Shown piece after piece: positions 57,484-64,000 of a stretch of 64,000 bases of DNA; within the stretch, counting starts at the first letter, position 1; each line of letters starts with the position of its first letter. The DNA lies in NCBI RefSeq assembly GCF_001908725.1, contig NZ_CP018725.1, positions 2,667,501 through 2,731,500 on the forward strand. Direction: 5' to 3'. This stretch comes from Xanthomonas vesicatoria ATCC 35937. GTDB lineage: Bacteria; Pseudomonadota; Gammaproteobacteria; Xanthomonadales; Xanthomonadaceae. The notes under the pieces are model-generated. The model saw only the letters and a list, made by a program, of their open reading frames with translations, had not been told where the DNA came from and did not search any database. The translations under genes were made by a program, and so were the position numbers.

Positions 57484-59183
57484 TGCGGCTGTTGCCGGCC
57501 GCGCTGAGCGTGCTGATGGCCGCGCTTGTGCCTGTCGTGGCGCAGGCGCAGGCCAGCGCCGGAGCCAATGTCGCCTTCGATTGGTTCGACTATCGCGGCG
57601 ACGATGCGGTGTTCGCCACGCCGTTGGCGGCCGGTCAATACCGCAACCCGATCCTGGCCGGTTTCTATCCGGACCCCAGCATCACACGCGTGGGCGAGCG
57701 CTACTACCTGGTCAATTCCACCTTTGCGTATTTCCCGGCGATTCCGGTATTCGAGAGCGGCGATCTGGTGCACTGGACGCAGGTTGGCAACGTGGTCGAG
57801 CGGCGCGAACAGCTCAACTACGACGGCCTGACCGTCTCGCGCGGTATGTTCGCCGCGAGTATTCGCCACCATGACGGGCGCTTTTATGTGGTGGGGACGG
57901 CGGTCGATAGCGGTGGCAACTTTATCGCCAGCGCCAGCAGCGCCGCCGGCCCCTGGTCGCAACTGACCTGGCTGCCAGGCATCGACGGCATCGACCCGTC
58001 GCTGTTCTTCGACACCGACGGCAGCGCGTATCTGCTCAACAACGGCCCACCGCAAGGCACGCCGTTATACGAAGGCCACCGCGCGATCTGGATGCAGCGC
58101 TTCGACATCGCCAGCAATCGGCCCATCGGCCCACGCAAGGTGTTGCTCAACGGCGGCGTGGACCTGGCCAGCAAGCCGATCTGGATCGAGGGCCCGCACC
58201 TGTATCAACGCGACGGCTGGTACTACCTGTCGTGCGCCGAGGGCGGCACCGGGCCGCAACATTCGCAGGTGGTGTTGCGCAGCCGCAACGTGTGGGGGCC
58301 GTACGCGCCCTCGCCGCACAACCCCATCCTGACCCAGCGCGATCTGCCTGCCGACCGTGCGCATCCGGTCAGCAATGCCGGCCATGCGGATTTTGTCGCA
58401 GCACCGGACGGGCAATGGTGGGCGGTGTTCCTGGCCAGCCGGCCGTATTCCGGCGATCGCTACAACACCGGGCGCGAGACGTTTTTGCTGCCGGTGCAAT
58501 GGCGCGATGGCTGGCCGTCGATTCTGCCCGCCGGCGCACCGATTCCCTACATCGCCAATGCACCTGCGGGCGCAACCGCCACTGCCGATCAGGCGCCGCT
58601 GTCGGGCAACTTCACCTGGCACGACGACTTCACTGCCACTGCCTTGCAGCGCGAATGGCTTACCCTGCGCGTGCCTAAGCGCACGGTGGCCGATACGCAG
58701 GCACGCGCCGGTTGGCTGACTCTGCATGCAACCGAGCAAGGGCTGGAGGGCAGCGGCACGCCCGCGTTTGTTGCACGCCGCCAGCAACACACGCGTTTTT
58801 ACGCCAGCACCGCGCTGGCGGTGCCCACCCAAGCAGGCGTGCAGGCCGGGCTGGCCGCCTTCCAGAACGCCAACGCGTGGTACACGCTGGGCGTGCGTCG
58901 CGAGGGCGCTGCATTAGAGGTCTTTGTCGACAAGCGCGACGGCACCACCACCACGACACTGGCGCACACCCGCATCCCGGCCACCACAACGCAGCTGCGC
59001 TTGCAGATCAGCGGCGATGGTGGCACCTACAGCTTCGACTACGACGCCAACGGTGCCGGTTGGCAGTCGCTACGCCGCAACGACGATGCCGGTTTTCTCA
59101 GCACCGCACAGGCCGGCGGCTTCGTCGGCAGCATGATCGGGCCCTTCGCCCGGTTGCAACCAGACCGCACCAAGGAGGACTGA
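57483..59183 (+). CDS. GH43 beta-xylosidase / alpha-L-arabinofuranosidase
   Basis: 566 aa. Signal peptide [22 protein letters not shown]. Five-bladed propeller with catalytic base Asp in NPILAGFYPDPSITR, pKa-modulating Asp in DGIDPSLFFDTDG, and acid Glu in KPIWIEGPHLYQRDGWYYL. A C-terminal beta-sandwich (~370-560; FTWHDDFTATALQREWLTLR, VGSMIGPFARL) is typical of GH43 subfamilies active on xylo- and arabino-oligosaccharides. ATG 57483 overlaps the preceding TGA by one base. It trims decorated xylo-oligosaccharides in the periplasm. Confidence 0.93.
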   Translation: MRLLPAALSVLMAALVPVVAQAQASAGANVAFDWFDYRGDDAVFATPLAAGQYRNPILAGFYPDPSITRVGERYYLVNSTFAYFPAIPVFESGDLVHWTQVGNVVERREQLNYDGLTVSRGMFAASIRHHDGRFYVVGTAVDSGGNFIASASSAAGPWSQLTWLPGIDGIDPSLFFDTDGSAYLLNNGPPQGTPLYEGHRAIWMQRFDIASNRPIGPRKVLLNGGVDLASKPIWIEGPHLYQRDGWYYLSCAEGGTGPQHSQVVLRSRNVWGPYAPSPHNPILTQRDLPADRAHPVSNAGHADFVAAPDGQWWAVFLASRPYSGDRYNTGRETFLLPVQWRDGWPSILPAGAPIPYIANAPAGATATADQAPLSGNFTWHDDFTATALQREWLTLRVPKRTVADTQARAGWLTLHATEQGLEGSGTPAFVARRQQHTRFYASTALAVPTQAGVQAGLAAFQNANAWYTLGVRREGAALEVFVDKRDGTTTTTLAHTRIPATTTQLRLQISGDGGTYSFDYDANGAGWQSLRRNDDAGFLSTAQAGGFVGSMIGPFARLQPDRTKED

Positions 59184-59185
59184 CC

Positions 59186-61876
59186 ATGCATTCGCACCCT
59201 ACCCGTCTCACCGCCACCCCACGCCGCGCCCTGGCCGCCGGCCTGCTGCTGGCGATTGCCCTGGCCGCCGGCAACACGCAGGCGGCCACACCCCCGCCGC
59301 CATATCTGGACACCCAACTGCCATTCGAGACACGCGCTGCCGATCTGGTGTCGCGCATGACGCTGGAGGAAAAAGCCGCGCAGATGCAGAACGCCGCACC
59401 GGCGATCCCGCGCTTGCGGGTGCCCGCCTACGACTGGTGGAACGAGGCACTGCATGGCGTGGCGCGCGCCGGTGGCGCCACGGTGTTTCCACAGGCGATC
59501 GGGCTGGCAGCCACCTTCGACACCCCGCTGATGGCCGAGGTGGCCACCGCCATCAGCGACGAGGCACGCGCCAAGCACCACGCCTTTCTGGCACGCGATG
59601 AGCACAAGCGTTATCAGGGGCTCACGTTCTGGTCGCCCAACATCAACATCTTCCGCGACCCGCGCTGGGGCCGTGGTCAGGAAACCTACGGCGAAGATCC
59701 GTTCCTGACCGCGCGCATGGGCGTGACTTTCGTGCAGGGCCTGCAGGCGCAGCAAGGCCCGTACCGAAAGCTCGATGCCACGGCCAAGCACTACGCGGTG
59801 CACAGCGGCCCGGAAGCGGACCGCCACCACTTCGACGTGCACCCCAGCGAACGCGATCTGCATGAGACCTATCTGCCGGCGTTCCAGGCCTTGGTGCAGG
59901 AAGGCCATGTGGCCGCGGTGATGGGTGCCTACAACCGCGTCAACGGCGAGTCCGCCTCGGCCAGCACGCGGCTGGAAGGCATCCTGCGCCGCGACTGGGG
60001 CTTTGATGGCTACATCGTCAGCGACTGCGCAGCGATCCGCGATATCTGGCAGAACCACAAGATCGTGCCCACGCCCGAGGCCGCCGCCGCACTGGGCGTC
60101 AAGCACGGCACCGACCTGGATTGCGGCGACACCTATGCGGCATTGCCCAAGGCGGTGCGCGCCGGGTTGATCGACGAAGCCACCATCGATACCTCGCTCA
60201 AGCGCCTGATGACCACGCGCATGCGTTTAGGCATGTTCGACCCGCCTGCAAAGGTGGCCTGGGCGCAGATTCCTGCCTCGGTGAATCAATCGCCGCAGCA
60301 CGATGCGCTGGCACGCCGCACCGCTCGCGAATCGCTGGTGTTGCTGAAGAACGACGGCCTGCTGCCGCTCAAACCCACGCTCAAGCGCATCGCCGTGGTC
60401 GGCCCCACCGCCGATGACCCGATGTCGCTGCTGGGCAACTATTACGGCACACCCGCCGCGCCGGTGACCATCCTGCAAGGCATCCGCGATGCGGCGCCGC
60501 AGGCGGAGGTGGTGTACGCACGCGGCAGCGATCTGGTGGAAGGACGCGAAGACCCCAACGCCGCCGCACCGATCGATGCGCGCTATCTGCGCCCGGCCGC
60601 CGATGCCAAACAAAACGGACTGACCGGTGAGTACTTCAAGGGGCGCAGCCTGGCCGGGCAACCGGTGCTGACCCGCATCGACCCACGCATCGCCTTCCGC
60701 TGGGACCGTAATGCGCCCACCGACGATGCGCTGGGCCGTGGCGAGCTGCAGCCCGGGCAGGCCTTGGAGAAAGACGATTTCAGCGTGCGTTGGCACGGCC
60801 AGTTGTTGCCGCCGGTCAGCGGTGATTACGACCTGCAGATCGCCGCCGATGATGGCGTGCGTCTGTTTCTGGATGGCACGTTGCTGATCGACCAGTGGCG
60901 CGATGCACCGCGCATGCGCGGCGGCAATGCCAGCGTGCGCCTGGAAGCCGGCAAGGCTTACGACCTGCGCGTTGAGTATTACGAAGCCACCCGCGACGCC
61001 GGTGTACGTCTGGCCTGGCGCATGCCCGGCGCCAAACCCCCGCTGCAGGAAGCGGTGGACGCCGCACGCAACGCGGAGGTGGTGGTGTTCGTCGGCGGCC
61101 TCACCGGCGATGTCGAAGGCGAGGAGATGGACGTCAACTATCCCGGCTTTGCCGGTGGCGACCGCACCGATACGCGCCTGCCCAAACCGCAGCGCGAGCT
61201 GCTGCAGGCGCTGCAGGCCACCGGCACGCCGGTGGTGGCGGTGTTGACCACCGGCTCTGCACTGGCGGTGGATTGGGCGCAGCAGCATGTACCGGCGATC
61301 CTGCTGGCGTGGTATCCCGGCCAACGCGGCGGCAGTGCGGTGGGCGATGTGTTGTTCGGCCAGGCCAGCCCGGGTGGTCGCCTGCCGATCACCTTCTACA
61401 AGGAAGCCGAGCGCCTGCCCGCCTTCGATGACTACGCCATGCGCGGGCGCACCTATCGCTACTTCACCGGCACCGCGCTGTACCCGTTCGGCCATGGATT
61501 GTCATACACGCAATTTGCCTACTCGGACCTGCGCCTGGACCGCACCACCCTCGGCGCCGATGGCACGTTGCGCGCGACGCTGAAGGTGCGCAACACCGGC
61601 AAGCGCGCCGGCGACGAAGTGGTGCAGCTGTACCTGCATCCGCTCGATCCCAAGCGCGAACGGGCCGGCAAGGAGCTGCGTGGTTTTCAACGCATGACCC
61701 TGCAACCGGGCGAACAGCGCGAGGTCGCCTTCACGCTAAAGGCCGCCGATGCGCTGCGTATCTACGACGAGCAGCGCAAGACCTACGCTGTGGACCCGGG
61801 CGCCTATGAAGTGCAGATCGGCGCATCCAGCAGCGACATCCGCAGCAAGCAACGCTTTACCGTCACCAACGACTAG
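59186..61876 (+). CDS. GH3 beta-xylosidase/beta-glucosidase with inserted PA14 domain
   Basis: 896 aa. Signal peptide RRALAAGLLLAIALAAGNTQA. GH3 N-terminal domain with WWNEALHGVARAG, WSPNINIFRDPRWGRGQETY, KLDATAKHYAVHSGPE and nucleophile Asp in WGFDGYIVSDCAAI. The C-terminal domain is interrupted at ~476-618 by a PA14 module (GLTGEYFKGRSL to GVRLAWRMPG), then continues (EVVVFVGGLTGDVEGEEMDV) and ends in a fibronectin-III-like domain (LYPFGHGLSYTQFAY, GDEVVQLYLH). The WWNEALHGVAR and PA14 arrangement is common in xylan-related GH3. ATG 59186 follows AAGGAGG, 2 nt after the GH43 stop. Confidence 0.94.
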   Translation: MHSHPTRLTATPRRALAAGLLLAIALAAGNTQAATPPPPYLDTQLPFETRAADLVSRMTLEEKAAQMQNAAPAIPRLRVPAYDWWNEALHGVARAGGATVFPQAIGLAATFDTPLMAEVATAISDEARAKHHAFLARDEHKRYQGLTFWSPNINIFRDPRWGRGQETYGEDPFLTARMGVTFVQGLQAQQGPYRKLDATAKHYAVHSGPEADRHHFDVHPSERDLHETYLPAFQALVQEGHVAAVMGAYNRVNGESASASTRLEGILRRDWGFDGYIVSDCAAIRDIWQNHKIVPTPEAAAALGVKHGTDLDCGDTYAALPKAVRAGLIDEATIDTSLKRLMTTRMRLGMFDPPAKVAWAQIPASVNQSPQHDALARRTARESLVLLKNDGLLPLKPTLKRIAVVGPTADDPMSLLGNYYGTPAAPVTILQGIRDAAPQAEVVYARGSDLVEGREDPNAAAPIDARYLRPAADAKQNGLTGEYFKGRSLAGQPVLTRIDPRIAFRWDRNAPTDDALGRGELQPGQALEKDDFSVRWHGQLLPPVSGDYDLQIAADDGVRLFLDGTLLIDQWRDAPRMRGGNASVRLEAGKAYDLRVEYYEATRDAGVRLAWRMPGAKPPLQEAVDAARNAEVVVFVGGLTGDVEGEEMDVNYPGFAGGDRTDTRLPKPQRELLQALQATGTPVVAVLTTGSALAVDWAQQHVPAILLAWYPGQRGGSAVGDVLFGQASPGGRLPITFYKEAERLPAFDDYAMRGRTYRYFTGTALYPFGHGLSYTQFAYSDLRLDRTTLGADGTLRATLKVRNTGKRAGDEVVQLYLHPLDPKRERAGKELRGFQRMTLQPGEQREVAFTLKAADALRIYDEQRKTYAVDPGAYEVQIGASSSDIRSKQRFTVTND

Positions 61877-62064
61877 CGCCTTTCAGAACCCCCTCGCCCT
61901 GCGGACATGGCGAACAAATCCTCTGGCCGCGATCGCCCTAAGCCCCTCTCCCCTCGGGGCGATAAGGCACTGCTTGCGCACCACTGGCGCGCGTGCCGCG
62001 GCACGGAGCGGGGTTGGGGACGGCGCAGGCGACTCCACCAACTCCCTAGTGCGCGGACACCACG
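61877..62064. other. Intergenic region with REP-like fragment before uxuB
   Basis: 188 bp, the only large gap in the operon. Contains CCCCTCTCCCCTCGGGG-type sequence (about 61944-61962) akin to the other REP elements, and a GC-rich stem candidate around 61985-62005. It could attenuate or separate uxuB transcription. Confidence 0.5.
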
Positions 62065-63534
62065 ATGCAAGCCCCACGTCTTTCGCTCGATACCCTTGCC
62101 ACCCTGACGCCAGCGGTTTCAACGCCCGCTTACGATCCAGCAACAACCACCATCGGCATCGTCCATCTGGGCGCAGGCGCCTTCCACCGCGCACACCAGG
62201 CCGTCTACATCGATGACCTGCTCGCAGACGATCCCAGCTGGGCCATCTGCGCCGTCTCGCTGCACAGCCCGCAGGTGCGCGACGCGTTGCGCCCGCAAGA
62301 TGGCCTCTACACCCTCGCCCTGCTCGATGAGCACCCGCAACTGCGCATCATCGGCACCATCCGCCAGGTGCTGTGCGCCGCCGAAGAGCAAGCCGCCGTG
62401 CTCGCGCGCCTGGCCGATCCCGCCGTGCGGCTAGTCACCCTCACCATCACCGAAAAAGGCTATTGCCTGGTCGGCGACACGCTCGACCTGCATCACCCCG
62501 ACATCGTGCACGACCTCGCCAACCCCGCCGCGCCGCGCAGTGCAGTCGGCTATCTGGTGGCCGGGCTGCACCGGCGCATGCAGGCCGGCCTTGCACCGTT
62601 CACCGTGCTCAGTTGCGACAATCTCACTGATAACGGCCACCTGCTGCGCCGTGCAGTACTGCTGCTGGCGCGCCAGCACGACGCAGCGCTTGCAGAATGG
62701 ATCAAGCAGCACGTCAGTTTCCCGCGCTCGATGGTCGACAGCATCACCCCGGCCACCGACGAGGCACTACGCACCCAGGTACAGGCGCAGACCGGCCTGC
62801 ACGATGCCTGGCCGATCCAGCGCGAGCGATACAGCCAGTGGGTGATCGAAGACGATTTCTGCAACGGCCGCCCCAACCTGGCGCGCGTTGGCGTGGTGCT
62901 CAGCGACGACATCGCCGGCCATGCGCGCGCCAAGCTGCGCCTGCTCAATGCCCCGCACTCCACGCTGGCGTATCTGGGCAGCTTGCTGCAGCTGGAAACC
63001 GTTGCCGATGCCATGGCGCATCGGCCGCTGGCGGCGTTCGCCGAAGCGCTGATGCGAGAAGACATCGCGCCCACACTGCAGCCGATGGACGGCTTCGATG
63101 CGCAGCGCTACAGCGACGCGATTCTTGCGCGCTTCCGCAATCCCGCCATCCGCCATCTGCTTGCGCAGATCGCCTGGGATGGCTCGCAGAAGATTCCGGT
63201 GCGCCTGCTCGCCACCATCGACGACGCACTTGCCGCGGGCCGGCCCATCGACCGCCTCTGTTTGCCGGTCGCCGCGTGGCTGCAGTTCGTGCGCCGGCAG
63301 GCGCGCAACGGCGTGGCCCTGGCCGACCCCTTGAACGATGCCCTGAGCGCGCTGGGACGTGCAGCTACCGGCGATGCAGCCGGCGATATCGCCCGCTTTG
63401 TCGCGGTGGATGCCGTGTTCGGTGCGCTGTCTACGGATCCGCGCTTTATCGATGCGCTGACCAGCGGCTATACCGCGCTGGGCGATGCCACGCCAGGCCG
63501 GGTGGACGCGGTCCTTGCTGCGTTGAGTGCCTGA
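62065..63534 (+). CDS. uxuB: D-mannonate oxidoreductase (mannitol dehydrogenase family)
   Basis: 489 aa. NAD-binding N-terminus IGIVHLGAGAFHRAHQAVYI; LTITEKGYCL, LSCDNLTDNGHLLR, FPRSMVDSITPATDE, WVIEDDFCNGRP, and AKLRLLNAPHSTLAYLG are the long-chain mannitol-dehydrogenase signatures, with the catalytic Lys in the AKLRLLN segment. In this operon the reaction is fructuronate to D-mannonate, upstream of the dehydratase. Length matches UxuB. ATG 62065. Fructuronate would come from glucuronate by a uronate isomerase that is not in the window. Confidence 0.92.
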   Translation: MQAPRLSLDTLATLTPAVSTPAYDPATTTIGIVHLGAGAFHRAHQAVYIDDLLADDPSWAICAVSLHSPQVRDALRPQDGLYTLALLDEHPQLRIIGTIRQVLCAAEEQAAVLARLADPAVRLVTLTITEKGYCLVGDTLDLHHPDIVHDLANPAAPRSAVGYLVAGLHRRMQAGLAPFTVLSCDNLTDNGHLLRRAVLLLARQHDAALAEWIKQHVSFPRSMVDSITPATDEALRTQVQAQTGLHDAWPIQRERYSQWVIEDDFCNGRPNLARVGVVLSDDIAGHARAKLRLLNAPHSTLAYLGSLLQLETVADAMAHRPLAAFAEALMREDIAPTLQPMDGFDAQRYSDAILARFRNPAIRHLLAQIAWDGSQKIPVRLLATIDDALAAGRPIDRLCLPVAAWLQFVRRQARNGVALADPLNDALSALGRAATGDAAGDIARFVAVDAVFGALSTDPRFIDALTSGYTALGDATPGRVDAVLAALSA

Positions 63535-63717
63535 GCCACGTGGTGGAGCCAGGATGGCCGCCGGCGTGTGGGCTGCTCGCTCGACCCAGGTTGCTGCATC
63601 GGGATCGGGCCGTCCGATCGGCAAGGGTGCCCGATGCAATCCTCGCTGTGCTGCTCCACGCATGACGTCAATGGCGGCGCCGACCTGCGATCGAACGCCG
63701 CGCGATTGCAGCATGGG

Positions 63718-64000
63718 TCAGCGGTCGCCGATGACCTGCCCGATCCGCAACAAATTGCCGCTCTCGTCCACGATCGCAAATTCGCGCATGCCCCAGGGCT
63801 TGTCGCCCACCGGGTCGACCCTTGGAATTCCCCGGGCCGGGAGCGCCGCTACCTGCATCGCTGCATGGATGGCATCGACATCGCTCACCCGCAGATAGCA
63901 GCCCGCATAGCAGCTCGCCGGATCCAGATCCGGGTGCGCGAAGAAGTGCAGCTCCACATCGCCGCGCCGCAGGATGGCGTACCCCGCGTCATGCGGATGC
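63718..64000 (-). CDS. VOC-family protein, bleomycin-resistance-protein-like (partial, 5' end outside window)
   Basis: 94 C-terminal residues are visible. DAGYAILRRGDVELHFFAHP, DLDPASCYAGCYLRVSDVDA, GIPRVDPVGDKPWGMREFAI and VDESGNLLRIGQ closely follow the Tn5/Ble-type bleomycin-binding protein and related glyoxalase-fold proteins (beta-alpha-beta-beta-beta). Such proteins bind small molecules; resistance is possible but unproven for chromosomal homologues. Convergent with uxuB. Confidence 0.88.
   Translation of the reverse strand, partial: HPHDAGYAILRRGDVELHFFAHPDLDPASCYAGCYLRVSDVDAIHAAMQVAALPARGIPRVDPVGDKPWGMREFAIVDESGNLLRIGQVIGDR

Noticed and set aside
62767..63714. 315-codon minus-strand open frame opposite uxuB
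   Set aside because: Antisense of a well-recognised mannitol-dehydrogenase-family gene; no domain in its translation.

Overview
The window is chromosomal DNA of a Xanthomonas species. It has high GC and dense genes. Diagnostic loci are a 2,882-residue XopAD/SKWP-type III effector, a TonB-dependent receptor of the xanthomonad type, the tamA-tamB, tatABC, glyQS, rdgC and ttcA housekeeping genes, and the xanthomonad glucuronoxylan-utilisation operon with a 14-bp xyl-box in front of xylA. The exact species cannot be fixed from the sequence. No rRNA, tRNA, CRISPR array, insertion sequence, transposase or prophage gene was seen.

Layout. 1-2622: 5' part of a sodium/solute-symporter-type hybrid histidine kinase, cut by the window edge. 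2623-3537: intergenic tandem repeat, two 324-bp units with nested hairpins; a third diverged copy lies at 46305-46520. 3538-8085: a GH94 phosphorylase and a GPH-family sugar transporter, divergent from gluconokinase. This reads as a cellobionic-acid catabolic locus giving glucose-1-phosphate and 6-phosphogluconate. 8664-10397: secreted PQQ-type beta-propeller protein. 10551-11647: small operon with two degenerate type II dehydroquinase-like proteins. 12278-17910: tamA-tamB. 18090-20849: TonB-dependent receptor. 21287-26185: glyQ-glyS followed by a translationally coupled TPR-sulfotransferase. 26277-28091: orphan GspE/PilB-type ATPase. 28482-37130: XopAD-like effector. 37601-39312: glutamine amidotransferase and a membrane protein. 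39516-40109: orphan nuclease-like ORF between two REP elements. 40290-42832: tatABC and a SYLF-domain protein. 42994-46046: hemH, a hydrolase, a small ORF and a metallopeptidase. 46592-48472: rdgC and ttcA. 49267-63534: xylA, a LacI-family repressor and the glucuronoxylan operon (GH67, acetylesterase, mannonate dehydratase, GH43, GH3, mannonate oxidoreductase). 63718-64000: part of a VOC/bleomycin-resistance-type gene.

How the genes work together. Two loci handle plant cell wall breakdown products: cellobionate at 3.5-8.1 kb, and acetylated (methyl)glucuronoxylan at 49-63.5 kb. The second turns side-chain glucuronate into 2-keto-3-deoxygluconate precursors and xylo-oligomers into xylulose. 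In the glucuronoxylan operon, five of the junctions between genes overlap or lie 2 nt apart. The effector gene adds a host-interaction function.

The observations most worth following up are: two tandem RelA/SpoT-nucleotidyltransferase-like segments at the C-terminus of XopAD behind 24 SKWP repeats; the dehydroquinase-like operon that has lost most catalytic residues; a REP half-element inside the glyS coding sequence; and the tandem nested-palindrome repeat.
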